Notes: generated by a model from the sequence alone, not told the origin. DNA of 64,000 nucleotides from Phyllobacterium myrsinacearum (GCF_002980555.1 NZ_PVBT01000009.1:1-64000); one strand, 5' to 3'. Positions 27,340 through 37,386 are shown, numbered from the stretch's first letter. A program made the numbers and translations.

Positions 27340-27757
27340 ATTGCGCTCCCGTGTGACAGCAATGCCAGAGAACCTGTCTGTGGTGGAACGAGAGTGGCCA
27401 AAAATGCGTCTTGGGCACCGGCCATCGTTCCAAAGCCTAACCCGCAGCCAAGAAAACATTCTTTGGGTCGAGCATAAGAAACAGGGGGAAAGGTAAAGAC
27501 AAACATGAACGCCGCACCACCCATGTATATTTTGGCCCTTCCGACGCGATCCGCAAGCACCCGAGTACCGGTGTGCCCACAATTCCACCGACAGATGCGA
27601 TCGCGACGGCATTGGGGCCATCCATGTTGAGCATGCCAAGCGTGTTTGCCACGCAGCTCAATGTCGCTGCACTCAGCAGATAGACATTGCATTGTGGGTT
27701 GCGTTGCAAATGAAGAAACCGGGTCAGGTTAGTTCTGAACATGTACCATTCTGGCAT
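27340..27757 (-). pseudogene. MFS transporter remnant (shikimate/MHS-type)
   Basis: Three frames each give part of one protein: NLTRFLHLQRNPQCNVYLLS and GGIVGTPVLG in one, LADRVGRAKIYMGGAAFMFV in the next, and a further hydrophobic stretch. LADRVGRAKIY is the loop motif of MHS-family MFS carriers. The gene has at least two frameshifts and covers only about a third of a transporter. With the QuiC remnant next to it, it suggests a decayed quinate/shikimate uptake and catabolism locus. Confidence 0.6.
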
Positions 27758-28878
27758 CTATGCCAGCGGTTATTTTGGCATGCCTTGCGGGCGAATATGG
27801 CGTTTCTGAGCAGCGATGCAAAAATGGCATTCGGGCCTCCATATCCCCTGTAACCGCGCCGCTCGACGATCTCGAAGAAGAAACCCTCGCCATAATTGGG
27901 ACTATAGAGCTGGAAATATTCGCCGTAATCATCGCGGTCATAAAGAATATTGGCCGCTTTCAGCCTGTCGGACAGATCAGGATCAAGCCCGAAACGCGCC
28001 TCGACGTCATCATAGTAATTCGCCGAGATTTCCAGAGGCGTAAAGCCGTTGGCATTTAGCGCCGCGGCGCTCGCAAAAATATCGCCCGTTTCGAATGCAA
28101 GGTGCTGCATGCTGGAGCCAAATTTTTCCGCGAGGAAATGACCCGCGAGCGTCCGGCGATTTTCCGCGCCGTTCATGGTGATGCGCAGCGAGCCTGTCTC
28201 GTTCTCGACGACCTGGCTGCGAACGACGCCGGAGGGATCGATAATATCCACCATCGGTGTCTTCTTGGCCTTCAGAATGGAAGTGTAGAAAAGAAGCCAT
28301 GTCAGCATTTCATCAAAATTCATGGTTTGCGCCACATGGTCGAAACGCAGCAACCCGGCATCTCCGGCTGCCCTGGCGTCATCGACCGGGTCGAACTCCT
28401 CGTCCCAAATGCCTTCAGGTCCGCCTTTGCCGTCGATGAAATAGAGAATATCCCCGCCGACACCGCGCACTGCCGGCATGCTGGTCCCGGACGAGTCTGC
28501 GGGCTGTTCAAAGGGCTCAGCGCCCAACGCCAGTGCACGGTCAAACGCCGCATGCGCATCGGCGACATGGAGACCGAACGCATAGGCCGACATGCCGTGG
28601 ACCGCGTGGGAGGAATGGGCAAAACCCTGCCGCTCGGTGTTGATCACGAGGTTGATCGCGCCCTGGCAGTAGCGGTCGACGCGCTTGGTTCTGTGTTTGC
28701 CGGTCTTGCGAAAACCCAGCCCCCGCAGAAGCGAGGCAAGCTCCTCTGCCTCATCGGCGCTGGCCGCAAATTCCACAAATGCAACACCGATCACCTCGAC
28801 CGCATCGGGCATGGGAGGAACGGTCATGGCGACGTCCGGTTCACTGCGGATCACCTGCCCGGACAATGCCTGACGACA
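27724..28878 (-). pseudogene. 3-dehydroshikimate dehydratase (QuiC-like), C-terminal HPPD-like domain only
   Basis: The frame from about 28878 contains VEVIGVAFVEFAASADEAEE, YCQGAINLVINTE, LRFDHVAQTMNFDEMLTWLL, SSMQHLAFETGDIF and EGFFFEIVERRGYRGYGGPN. These form the HPPD-like C-terminal half of bacterial two-domain 3-dehydroshikimate dehydratases. Metal ligands (His of FDHVAQ, His of MQHLAF, Glu of FFEIVERR) are present. The N-terminal TIM-barrel dehydratase domain, which does the catalysis, is absent: upstream codons are antisense to the AbiEii frame. The natural C-terminus is also replaced after GGPN. It is a fusion-type remnant. Confidence 0.75.
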
Positions 28879-28945
28879 CCATCCTGCACTTCGGCAAATT
28901 TCTCCGGCGACGAAGACGGGCTCTCGTCGTGATTGCGCACATGGA

Positions 28946-29710
28946 TATCTGCCGATCGAGGACCGGGAAGCGACGTTGAACGGCATTGACACAACGCTCG
29001 ATCGCATTCGCGAAGATCTACTGAAAAACCTTCGCGGCATTGCCGCCCAGCGGATCGCCGGTGGGGGCAATAATGACACACGGATACTGGTCCGGCAGGG
29101 CACCACCGAGATCAAGATCGAGACATCGCCGGTCTCGCGTGGAACGGTACACCCTCCTGATCTACGGTCCGTGACTGACCTTCTCGCCGACACGTTCGGC
29201 TTCGCCGAAATGCAGGTCGTCTCCTTTGAGGATCTGTTTGGTGGCAAGCTTCATGCAGCTGTTGATCGTCAACACCCGCGGGATCTCTTCGATGTGAAGC
29301 TGCTCTACGAGAATGAAGGGCTGACGGATGCACTATTTCGCACCTTCCTCATTTATGTCGCCAGCTCGGGCCGGCCGCCGCACGAGCTTATCAAGCCCTC
29401 GTTCTCCGAACTCGACGAAGCGTTCGTCAAGGAGTTTGAAGGTATGACCACCGCGCCTGTCAACCTCGGTGAACTGAAGAATGCACGGGTGCGTCTGACC
29501 GACGACTTACTCACACGGTTGGATGATAGCGCAATGCGTTTCTTGCTTTCACTGCATGATACCGAGCCGGATTTTGAAGCCATCGGCATGCCGCAGGCGG
29601 CAAACCTGCCGGCCGTCAGATGGAAACTACTCAACCTTACGAAACTGAAAGAGCAGAACCCGGAGAAACACGCCCAGCAGCGCCAGGAGATTGAAAACAT
29701 ATTGTCTTAG
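28946..29710 (+). pseudogene. AbiEii-type nucleotidyltransferase toxin, N-terminally truncated
   Basis: From YLPIEDREATLNGIDTTLDR the frame follows AbiEii toxins: TEIKIETSPVSRGTVHPPDL, then SFEDLFGGKLHAAVDRQHPR with DLFDVKLL, and the C-terminal helical domain. The first about 60 residues, which carry the GGTAL and DIDL metal-binding motifs, are missing. Homology starts exactly after the DIDL position. TTG 28976 is the only usable start. The cognate AbiEi antitoxin gene is absent. The head-to-head junction with the QuiC fragment at about 28880-28945 marks a recombination point. Confidence 0.75.
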
Positions 29711-29771
29711 CGTCCGGACGACGGTTATAGCGCGCTCTGGCACACTAAATCTGAAAACGTTTATCAGCTCT

Positions 29772-30134
29772 TTAAGGTGCCGTGCAAATCGCCATGTCCC
29801 GAGCACGCAAAAACACCTTCTCCATCTGCCAATGCTCATTGGAATAACGGGGATCCGCGGCCCACTCGTCCCATCCGTGATAACGACGTAATTCACCTAG
29901 CAATCCTGACGCGAGGATCGATTCCCTATCGACCGGATCGGGCCGGTCGCAGTAGGGTCCGACGTAGATTGCATCTTCAACACAATAGAGCTCACACATA
30001 AAACAGGTCTGGCATTCGTTCTGTCGAGCAATAAACGGAGAACTGTCACTACCAATTTCAAGTACGTTGGTCGGACATATTTCGACACAGGCATTGCAGC
30101 CTGAACAACGCTCTTCAAGGACGAGTTCAATCAT
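29772..30134 (-). CDS. Ferredoxin-like 2[4Fe-4S] subunit
   Basis: The 120-residue protein has two cluster motifs: ERCSGCNACVEICPTNVL (Cys10, 13, 16, 20) and ECQTCFMCELYCVEDAI (second set). The C-terminal 50 residues are a helical extension found in ferredoxins paired with FAD-dependent sulphur-metabolism oxidoreductases. Its ATG overlaps the TGA of the FAD subunit (ATGA), so the two are made together and likely form a heterodimer resembling adenylylsulfate reductase AprAB. It is the final gene of operon 1. Confidence 0.85.
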   Translation of the reverse strand: MIELVLEERCSGCNACVEICPTNVLEIGSDSSPFIARQNECQTCFMCELYCVEDAIYVGPYCDRPDPVDRESILASGLLGELRRYHGWDEWAADPRYSNEHWQMEKVFLRARDMAICTAP

Positions 30135-31720
30135 GATGCAAGCTCCGGTTTCGGTGCAGGATCAGTGCGGGTCCAGACTTTTTGGAGCCCACCTACAAGT
30201 ATCCGCCTGTTGAATCGAGCGGACGTCTGGGGCCTGTCATCCCGCTGATGCATGCCGCGGCTTTCGTCCCGAGCAAGAGCGGAGGCTACGCACCAGCGGG
30301 CGGTCGTCAGCATTGCCGCCGTTTCACGTGTCCTCAGCACGGTTTGGAAGTTACCTGCGGCATGTGAGTGAAACTCCGTCCAGATGTCTTCAAGAACCGT
30401 CCCTGACTGCTCTAGTCGGTCGCCACTGCGGAAAATGTTCTTGTCATACGGTAACACTTCTCTTTGAACGGCGGCCAGCGCCGCAGTCAGGTCCACGTGT
30501 CTTGTTGCAGAACCGGGTCGCAGTCCCGCCTGCCCGATGGGTCTGCCACCGCCCGCTGCTTCGTGTTTCCTTGCGTAACGTGCTGCTCCTTGCCCCGCCC
30601 ACTGGCCGGATGAGACGGCCCAAGCTGAGTTGATGTTTCCGCCGCCGGAAATCGCGCCGGCGACTAGCTCGCGCGTCGCGGCATCGCCAGCAGCGAATAG
30701 TCCGGGCACAGAAGTGCGGCAATCCCAGCCAACAACCCTCAGGCCACCGATACCGCGAATCGTCCCTTCTCCGTGAAGGGTGATCTCGAAGCGATCCTTG
30801 TAGGGATCAATACCCCAGCGCCTGAAGGGCAGCATGAAATTTGGCGATATCACCGGCACTTTCGCTCGTATGTCTTCGGGCGTCCGATGCAGGTCACAGA
30901 AGACCCGCCCCTTGAGTAGGGCGCGCGCCAGAGGCCGCATTGTATCGGGGCCTGGGGGCATCGGGATGACTACACCATCCTCATCGTAATAGGTGGCAAA
31001 GGCATAGGACATCGACCGCGTCATCGTCGAATGATTGGGGGCGACAGTATAATAGCTTGTAAACTCCATACCGGAGAACTCTGCCCCCGCCTCCGCAGCC
31101 ATGAGATAGCCGTCACCAGTGTTGGTATGCGAGCCAAGCAGGCGGGATAGGAACGACGTGCCACCGGTCGCCAGTACCACAGCTCCTGCATTGACTTGCC
31201 AATCGCCACCCTTCTGGCGACGGATACCACACGCGCCGGACACCGAACCATCGGAATGCTGGAGCAGTTCCAATGCGGGGCTATGGTCGAGGACCGTGAC
31301 ACCAAGACTGTCGACCAGTTTGCGGAGCGCGCGCATATATTCCGGTCCCCGAAGCGCACGGTACTGTGTCACGCCGTTCTCATCGTTCGAGAAATTATAG
31401 AATTCCGCCAGCGTGGGCAGACTTTCCCAAGTCAATGCCAGAACACGGTTCATCCATTCCGGGTCGTTCAATCCGAAGCCCGTCTTGAGGCGGTTGCGGA
31501 TTGTGTTCTCACGCAATTGGGCAGGATCTGGCGGTACCCACCAATGACCGGGACCAGCCGTCGCGGTAACGCCGCTGGTGCCGCAGTAGCCTTTGTCGAC
31601 GAGTATAACAGAGGCCCCGGTCCGACGAGCGGCGGACGCCGCCCAAGTTCCCGCAAGTCCGCCGCCGATGACAAGAACATCGGTGGTCAATTCCAGTGTA
31701 TCTTGCCGATGATTGCTCAC
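30131..31720 (-). CDS. FAD-dependent oxidoreductase, fumarate/adenylylsulfate-reductase-like
   Basis: The 529-residue flavoprotein opens with TTDVLVIGGGLAGTWAASAA, the dinucleotide-binding motif. FAAGDAATRELVAGAISGGG and INSAWAVSSGQWAGQGAAR supply the family's FAD-contact region. It starts at GTG 31720. It pairs with the downstream ferredoxin by overlap. Placed in a sulphonate-type operon, it could reduce an oxidised sulphur or organic intermediate, but no reaction can be assigned. It is not a succinate dehydrogenase: the quinone-linked subunits are absent. Confidence 0.8.
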   Translation of the reverse strand: MSNHRQDTLELTTDVLVIGGGLAGTWAASAARRTGASVILVDKGYCGTSGVTATAGPGHWWVPPDPAQLRENTIRNRLKTGFGLNDPEWMNRVLALTWESLPTLAEFYNFSNDENGVTQYRALRGPEYMRALRKLVDSLGVTVLDHSPALELLQHSDGSVSGACGIRRQKGGDWQVNAGAVVLATGGTSFLSRLLGSHTNTGDGYLMAAEAGAEFSGMEFTSYYTVAPNHSTMTRSMSYAFATYYDEDGVVIPMPPGPDTMRPLARALLKGRVFCDLHRTPEDIRAKVPVISPNFMLPFRRWGIDPYKDRFEITLHGEGTIRGIGGLRVVGWDCRTSVPGLFAAGDAATRELVAGAISGGGNINSAWAVSSGQWAGQGAARYARKHEAAGGGRPIGQAGLRPGSATRHVDLTAALAAVQREVLPYDKNIFRSGDRLEQSGTVLEDIWTEFHSHAAGNFQTVLRTRETAAMLTTARWCVASALARDESRGMHQRDDRPQTSARFNRRILVGGLQKVWTRTDPAPKPELAS

Positions 31721-31753
31721 GGTGCAAATGGCCCCAGCCTTGGTTCGGAGAGC

Positions 31754-32545
31754 CTAATCATTGTCGTATTTTCCGTGACGCACACCCAACCAGTCCAGAA
31801 GATCGCCGCGTATACGTGCGAAGGCCGGATCGGCAACGTCGCGCGGACGACGCATGGCTATGTGTTCCTCATGAGCAATGACGCCATCTTTCATCACCAG
31901 GACGCGATCAGCGAGGAGAACGGCTTCTTCCACATCATGCGTGACCAGAAGGATTGCGCAGCCATGCCGCTGCCACAGTTCCCCGACCAGATCCTGTGCC
32001 TTGATGCGCGTAAGGGCGTCGAGAGCAGCGAATGGCTCGTCAAGCAGAAGGAGATCGGGCTCGCGCACCAAGGCGCGGGCAAGCGACGTGCGCTGCGCCT
32101 CACCTCCCGATAGGACCTTAGGCCATTGGTCGGCCCGATGGCTGATACCAACTTCCTCAAGAGCCGTGAGCGCCCGCTGCCGGTCAGGCCGCCCAGGTAA
32201 GCCAAGAACCACGTTTCGCCAGACGTTCTTCCATGGCATCAGGCGAGGAGCCTGGAAGGCAACCGCACGCCGGACAGGCACTTCAACCTCGCCGATCATT
32301 TCGCGATCAAGGTCGGCAAGTATCCGTAGCAACGTGCTCTTGCCGCAACCACTCGCGCCGAGGAGCGCGACGAACTCACCAGGCGCGATGTCGAGATCGA
32401 GATCCTTTAATACCTCGCGCTCGCCAAAGCGGCGCGTGAGCCCGCGCACTCTGACTGCCAAATCGGTCGCTTTTGCCCGACCCAAAACGTCCACTGGCGT
32501 CTCGGTTTCGACAATTTTCAAGTTCCGTTGAACGCTGGCCGCCAT
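31754..32545 (-). CDS. ABC transporter ATPase, sulphonate/taurine type
   Basis: The 263-residue ATPase has Walker A LLGASGCGKST, the signature LSGGEAQRTSLARALV, Walker B LLLLDEPFAALD and the H-loop VTHDVEEAV. It resembles SsuB/TauB. The gene overlaps the permease by 28 bases and is followed by the FAD oxidoreductase 33 bases on. It should power import of an organosulphur or related compound. Its first 30 residues are an N-terminal extension of unknown role. Confidence 0.9.
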   Translation of the reverse strand: MAASVQRNLKIVETETPVDVLGRAKATDLAVRVRGLTRRFGEREVLKDLDLDIAPGEFVALLGASGCGKSTLLRILADLDREMIGEVEVPVRRAVAFQAPRLMPWKNVWRNVVLGLPGRPDRQRALTALEEVGISHRADQWPKVLSGGEAQRTSLARALVREPDLLLLDEPFAALDALTRIKAQDLVGELWQRHGCAILLVTHDVEEAVLLADRVLVMKDGVIAHEEHIAMRRPRDVADPAFARIRGDLLDWLGVRHGKYDND

Positions 32546-33396
32546 GCAAGGAACACCTTCTCTAGAGTTCGGACCATGAAATCGACAGCGAGGCCAAGCA
32601 GCGCATAGACCGCAAGGCAGACGACGATGACATCCGTTTGGAAAAACTCGCGAGCGTTGGCCATCAGATAACCGATACCCGCTGTCGCATTAATCTGCTC
32701 CCCGAAGACGAGCGCAAGCCAGGCAATGCCAAGTGCATAGCGCAGCCCCACAAGTGCATTCGGGAGCGCTCCGGGCAAGATCACGTGGCGGATCATCGCC
32801 AGCCGCGAAAGTCCAAGTGTGCGACCCGCTTCGATCAGTGTTGAATCGACATTGCGAATGCCCGCATAAACATTCAGGTAAAGAGGAAATGCAGTACCGA
32901 GCGCAATCAGCGCGACCTTCGGGGTCTCTCCGATGCCGAACCAGATAATAAGGAGCGGGATAAGGGCAACGTTTGGGACGGTCCGCAACATTTGCATTGG
33001 CGCATCGATCAGGTCCTCGCCGAGCCGGAATAGACCTGCCACGACCGCGAGTGTAACACCGATCGTACCTCCGATCGCAAGTCCGCTGAGCGCACGTCTG
33101 AGTGATATCCACATTGCCTCTTGAAGCTCACCCGTCGCAAACAGCTTGACGGCGCTTGAAATGACAGTTGCCGGCCCCGCCAGTATTTCGCCCGGCAACA
33201 CTCCGGAGACCGAGGCGACATGCCAGATCAGCACGAGAAGCACCGGGCCGGAAAAACGCCTCACCCAGCGCGGAATACTCCCACGCCTTGCAGATGCCGG
33301 TGTGATTGTTTGCAACGGTAGTCCAGTCATGCCTCTTGGGTTAACACTGTCTATCCGCCCAATATTCAGGATAGGATCTCTCTGAAGCGAACGCAT
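32518..33396 (-). CDS. ABC transporter permease, SsuC/TauC type
   Basis: This integral membrane protein has about six helices and the inner-membrane coupling loop EAGRTLGLSRLAMIRHVILP (EAA-like motif), plus GWLALVFGE-type ending. It begins at ATG 33396 (MRSLQRDPILNIGR), 11 bases after the binding-protein stop, though a TTG at 33411 overlapping that stop is possible. It partners the ATPase and binding protein of operon 1. Confidence 0.88.
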   Translation of the reverse strand: MRSLQRDPILNIGRIDSVNPRGMTGLPLQTITPASARRGSIPRWVRRFSGPVLLVLIWHVASVSGVLPGEILAGPATVISSAVKLFATGELQEAMWISLRRALSGLAIGGTIGVTLAVVAGLFRLGEDLIDAPMQMLRTVPNVALIPLLIIWFGIGETPKVALIALGTAFPLYLNVYAGIRNVDSTLIEAGRTLGLSRLAMIRHVILPGALPNALVGLRYALGIAWLALVFGEQINATAGIGYLMANAREFFQTDVIVVCLAVYALLGLAVDFMVRTLEKVFLAWRPAFNGT

Positions 33397-33407
33397 CGTC
33401 CAGTCCG

Positions 33408-34385
33408 TCAATTGGTCGGAAGATCGCGATAGACATAGTTGCTCAGATTGAGCGAACCGGTGAGAACACCTGCTTCTTTCCAGGTATCGAATACGTTCTG
33501 CAGCGAAGCAGCAAAGGCATCGTCGAGCGTGCCACGCTTATAGGCCGCCTCGTCAGGATAGATGCTTTCAATTGTTGACCGATCCTGCTTTGTGAAAGCA
33601 CTGTAAAAGTCGATAAATGCATCCTTGTTTTCCGTCGACCATTTGTAGCCGCGCTCGACGCGATCCGAAAAGTCCGCAATCGCCGCAACCTTACCAGGAT
33701 CAGCCAGCGCTTTGTCGGTTGCACTTAGAACATTGTTTCCCGTGTTGACGCCGGGGCCGTCGATTAACACCGTCGCTTTCAGCGTACCGATGCTGCGAGC
33801 CTTGTAGACGCCCCAGGTTCCCCAGGCATCGATGCTTCCGGCCTGAAATGCGGCGCTCGCATCGGTCGGCGTCAGGAACGCGAGTTTCACGTCATTCACG
33901 GTAAGCCCGGCCTTTTTCAGGACGCCAAGCGTCAGATAATGGGCGACACTGCCGCGTGTTGTTGGCGAGATCGTCTTACCCTTCAGGTCCTCTATCGATT
34001 TGATCGGGCTTCCGGCAGGGATGATAATCGAGCTTCCGAGGCCACCGTTGGTGAAGTAAGCCGCTACCTTGATTTTCGATCCTCCGGCAATTGCGCTGAC
34101 GGTCGGGGAATCCGCAGCTCCCCCAATATCAACGGCATTTGCCTTCAGGGCCTCATGAAGATTGACGGCTGCAGGAAAGACCGACCACTCAATCTGATAG
34201 GGCACGTCTTTCAGCAAGCCCGCGGCCTCCAGCTTTGCCCGCGTAGCCCCTGTCTGGTCGCCAATACGAAGTGTGACCTTGCTCAGATCCTGAGCTGCGA
34301 ATGTTGAGGGCGCTGTTCCGAGCATCAGCCCGGAGACGAGGCCTGCGATGGCAAGATTGATATAACGGCGTGAGACTGTTGTCAT
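33408..34385 (-). CDS. Periplasmic binding protein, SsuA/NrtA type
   Basis: The protein starts MTTVSRRYINLAIAGLVSGL and has a signal peptide ending TFAAQD. KVTLRIGDQTGATRAKLEAA, VDIGGAADSPTVSAIAGGS and the ligand-closing PAGSPIKSIEDLKGKTIS mark the NMT1/SsuA family of sulphonate, nitrate or pyrimidine receptors. It is the second gene in operon 1, after the flavin monooxygenase. The ligand is probably an organosulphur compound, inferred from neighbours. Confidence 0.87.
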   Translation of the reverse strand: MTTVSRRYINLAIAGLVSGLMLGTAPSTFAAQDLSKVTLRIGDQTGATRAKLEAAGLLKDVPYQIEWSVFPAAVNLHEALKANAVDIGGAADSPTVSAIAGGSKIKVAAYFTNGGLGSSIIIPAGSPIKSIEDLKGKTISPTTRGSVAHYLTLGVLKKAGLTVNDVKLAFLTPTDASAAFQAGSIDAWGTWGVYKARSIGTLKATVLIDGPGVNTGNNVLSATDKALADPGKVAAIADFSDRVERGYKWSTENKDAFIDFYSAFTKQDRSTIESIYPDEAAYKRGTLDDAFAASLQNVFDTWKEAGVLTGSLNLSNYVYRDLPTN

Positions 34386-34428
34386 AGCGGTTCGACTTTC
34401 GTTAGGGTCAAATATCCAGAGGGGAAAT

Positions 34429-35763
34429 TCACTCGGCTGCGGCCGCAATCTCTGCGGCATACCTGTTGACCGGGATGGGGATTCCAAGGTTGCCGCGGAA
34501 TGTTTCGGCCTCGTATTCGGTGCGATAAATCCCACGTTCCTGAAGAATTGGAACAACCGTCTCTACAAAGACTTCCAGTTCCTTCGGCAGCGAAACGTTG
34601 ATGACAAATCCGTCCGATCCACGCCCCTCAAGCCATCGCTGCAACGCGTCGGCCACCTGGGTTGGCGTGCCGACGAATTCTGTTCGCGGCGTTGCAAAGC
34701 GCAATGCCACCTGCCGAAGGGTAAGGTTTTCTCTCCGCGCCGTATCGAGAATCCTGTTGGACGCACTTTGGTTGCTGTTGGCTCCGTGTGCCCCAATATC
34801 GGGGAATGCGCCATCAAGATCGTGCTGTAGAAAATTATAATCATTGAAAGGACGGCCCAGCATGGAAAGGGCATTCTCGATAGAAGTCAGATTGGCGAAC
34901 TCCCGGTATTTGCGCTCCGCTTCCTCTTCAGTGGATCCGATGACAGGGCGAATCCCGGGCAGGATGAACAAGTCGTTTGGATCACGGCCAAGGCCGGCGG
35001 CCCTATTCTTGGTGTCCCGGTAATAGGCTTTGCCTTCCTCAAGATTCTCGTGATGGACGAATATCGCGTCGGCCCGGGCGGCAGCAAAATTCTTGCCGTC
35101 TTCAGAAGCTCCGGCCTGAAAAATTACTGGCTGACCCTGCGCCGATCGGGCGATGTTGAGAGGCCCTCTAACCTGGAAGAATTCACCGTGATGATCAAGC
35201 GTATGAAGCTTCGCCCGGTTAAAGAACACGCCTGAGGCTTTGTCGTGAACAAGCGCGTCGTCTTCCCAGGAATCCCAGAGCCCCTGCACGACATCAAGAT
35301 ACTCTCCCGCAAGGCGATAACGTGTGTCATGGGCAAGATGGGAAGACTTGCTGAAATTGGCGGCACTGCCTTCAAGCCAGGAGGTCACGACGTTCCAGCC
35401 AGCCCGTCCGCCGCTGATGTGATCGAGGGAAGCAAACTGCCGCGCCACGTTGAACGGCTCGCTGTAGCTGACGGTCAGCGTGGCGACGAGCCCAATGTTT
35501 GACGTCGCCCCGGCAAGTGCGGAAAGGATAGTGAGCGGCTCGAAGCGATTGAGATAATGCGGGCTGGATTTTTCCGTGATGAAGACGCTGTCGGCCACAA
35601 AGAGGAAATCAAACTTGGCGCGTTCGGCAAGTTGTGCCTGTCTTTTATAATATGCAAAGCTGGTGCTTGCGTCGGGTTGGGAATCCGGGTGACGCCAATC
35701 GCCCCATCCCATGCCAACTCCGTGGAGCATGAATCCAAGCTTCAGTTTCCGGCTATCCGCCAT
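34429..35763 (-). CDS. LLM-class flavin-dependent monooxygenase, NtaA/SnaA/DszA type
   Basis: The 444-residue protein is of the long LLM subgroup: [50 protein letters not shown] (flavin site) and [19 protein letters not shown]. Such enzymes cleave C-S or C-N bonds using FMNH2 and O2, supplied by a separate reductase. An FMN reductase is encoded in operon 2. It is the first gene of operon 1. The substrate is unknown; dibenzothiophene sulphone, alkyl sulphones and nitrilotriacetate are substrates of relatives. Confidence 0.88.
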   Translation of the reverse strand: MADSRKLKLGFMLHGVGMGWGDWRHPDSQPDASTSFAYYKRQAQLAERAKFDFLFVADSVFITEKSSPHYLNRFEPLTILSALAGATSNIGLVATLTVSYSEPFNVARQFASLDHISGGRAGWNVVTSWLEGSAANFSKSSHLAHDTRYRLAGEYLDVVQGLWDSWEDDALVHDKASGVFFNRAKLHTLDHHGEFFQVRGPLNIARSAQGQPVIFQAGASEDGKNFAAARADAIFVHHENLEEGKAYYRDTKNRAAGLGRDPNDLFILPGIRPVIGSTEEEAERKYREFANLTSIENALSMLGRPFNDYNFLQHDLDGAFPDIGAHGANSNQSASNRILDTARRENLTLRQVALRFATPRTEFVGTPTQVADALQRWLEGRGSDGFVINVSLPKELEVFVETVVPILQERGIYRTEYEAETFRGNLGIPIPVNRYAAEIAAAAE

Positions 35764-36119
35764 TGCAAACTCCCCGATCGTTTTCGACCCGGCGCAAGCT
35801 TCGCACCGTCGGTCAGAACCACGAGAAGCTTAAGACGATTAAGTTGGTCGAGTTAGATATGGATTTGCAATTTCAGCATGCATACGGGAGATAATTGCTA
35901 CCGATCGCGCCAACGGCAAACATTGATCACCAAGGCTAACGAGTGTCCGGAATGTGCGCCAATGCGCTCCACTGACGCCCAGGGAATACCTTGCTAACAA
36001 ATCATAGGCGGCTGGAGGATATATTCGCCCCGCCCAGGCAAAGCAAAAATTCCTGTCTGTGGCTCCTGTTCCAAAGACCGTATTTTTGTTGCGTGACCAA
36101 GCAACCGGAGCGACAACAA

Positions 36120-36797
36120 ATGTCAGAACCAGAGAGCCTTAATCATACACTCGCGCAATTCCAGTCTAACCGCGCAAAAACCATGGAGCCGCAGGCCTTG
36201 CGAATTAACATTGATCAACGCCAGCTGCTTGTCGATACGGCTGATCGGTCCGGTTTCGTCAAAGCCGGAGACAAGGTTGACGCCTTTGCACTGAAGGAAG
36301 TGGGAGGCGCGGAGCTTTCGCTTCGTCGGCTCCTTGAGACAGGTCCATTGGTTCTGGTGTTCTTCCGCTTCGAGGGATGTCCGGCCTGCAATATCGCCCT
36401 GCCCTACTACAATGCCCATCTCGCTCCCGCGGTTAAAGAGTTGGGTGCAACTCTGGTGGCTGTCAGTCCGCAGGTGCCTGAGCGTCTCGTTGGCATCAAG
36501 GAACGCCACAATCTTGATTTTCTGGTCGCAACGGATTTCGGCAACGACCTCGCGCGTAAATTGGGTATCCTCTACGGCTATGACGAACCATCCCGGCAGG
36601 CGGCTCTCGCGAAGGGAACATCGATCGGCGATATCACTGGTACGGGCACATGGGAATTGCCGATGCCCGCAACCATCGTCATCGACCAGACAGGCACCGT
36701 CCGTTTTGCCGATGTCAGTCCGGACTGGCTTGTCCGGACCGAACCTGAAAACGTTATTCAAGCCGTCCGCCTGATCCGCGAACGTGCAGCCGCGTGA
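36120..36797 (+). CDS. Peroxiredoxin-like (AhpC/TSA) protein
   Basis: The 225-residue protein begins at ATG 36120. Residues about 45-215 form a thioredoxin-like fold with FRFEGCPACNIALPYYN, giving a Cys87-Cys90 pair, then LVAVSPQVPERLVGIKERHN and PATIVIDQTGTVRF. Peroxiredoxin-like proteins of this type reduce peroxides or thiols. The gene sits between two oppositely oriented organosulphur operons, so it may protect against sulphite- or peroxide-derived oxidants. It is 24 bases upstream of the cupin gene and likely co-transcribed with it. Confidence 0.8.
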   Translation: MSEPESLNHTLAQFQSNRAKTMEPQALRINIDQRQLLVDTADRSGFVKAGDKVDAFALKEVGGAELSLRRLLETGPLVLVFFRFEGCPACNIALPYYNAHLAPAVKELGATLVAVSPQVPERLVGIKERHNLDFLVATDFGNDLARKLGILYGYDEPSRQAALAKGTSIGDITGTGTWELPMPATIVIDQTGTVRFADVSPDWLVRTEPENVIQAVRLIRERAAA

Positions 36798-36821
36798 ACC
36801 AGCAGTAGCGAGAGAATTACA

Positions 36822-37340
36822 TTGTCAAAAGACCATCATCACGATCATGACCATCATGACCATAGCCACGATCACGACCACTCGCATGAGGAGATCGACT
36901 GGCGTGACAATGGCGTAAAGGTCATTCCCGGAAATCAGCTGGATCCCAATACGGCCCAGACACCCGGCATGAACCGCGCGACTGCAATTAACAATGCGCG
37001 AGCCGGCGCTGAGAAAATCTGGGCTGGCACGGTGACGATCCACGCCAATGCAAAGACTGGGGCGCATCACCACGGGGACCTCGAAAGTATTATCTACGTG
37101 GTGAAAGGCAAGGCCCGGATGCGCTGGGGCAACCATCTCGAGTTCACCGCGGAAGCGGGGCCTGGCGATTTTATCTACGTGCCGCCCTACGTGCCGCACC
37201 AGGAAATCAATGCGAGCGAAGACGAGACGCTCGAATGCGTGCTTGTGCGTTCGGGCCAGGACCCCGTCGTCGTCAATCTTGATATTGAACCGGTGGAAAA
37301 GCCGGAAGGCGTCCTTTGGAAAGACCCCATTCATCGATAG
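36822..37340 (+). CDS. Cupin protein with a His-rich N-terminus
   Basis: The 172-residue protein starts at TTG 36822 behind GCGAGAGA. Its first 25 residues are a His/Asp run (about 11 His, such as HHHDHDHHDHSHDHDHSHE) likely to bind metal ions. Residues 60-150 are a single cupin barrel with GAHHHGDLESIIYVVKGKAR (first motif) and PPYVPHQEINA (second motif). Cupins in sulphur-assimilation clusters often act as dioxygenases or metal sensors. The His tail could be a Ni2+/Zn2+ store. The function here is not known. Confidence 0.82.
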   Translation: MSKDHHHDHDHHDHSHDHDHSHEEIDWRDNGVKVIPGNQLDPNTAQTPGMNRATAINNARAGAEKIWAGTVTIHANAKTGAHHHGDLESIIYVVKGKARMRWGNHLEFTAEAGPGDFIYVPPYVPHQEINASEDETLECVLVRSGQDPVVVNLDIEPVEKPEGVLWKDPIHR

Positions 37341-37360
37341 GCACGGCGTTGTGTGGACCG

Positions 37361-37384
37361 GCCGTCCGATCTCACGCGGACGGC
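37361..37384. terminator. Hairpin between the convergent cupin and envelope-protein genes
   Basis: GCCGTCCG (37361-37368) and CGGACGGC (37377-37384) are exact inverted copies with an 8-base loop. The hairpin lies in the 46-base gap between the cupin stop and the stop of the opposing gene, so it may terminate both transcripts. It lacks a clear T run on either side. Confidence 0.5.
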
Positions 37385-37386
37385 AT

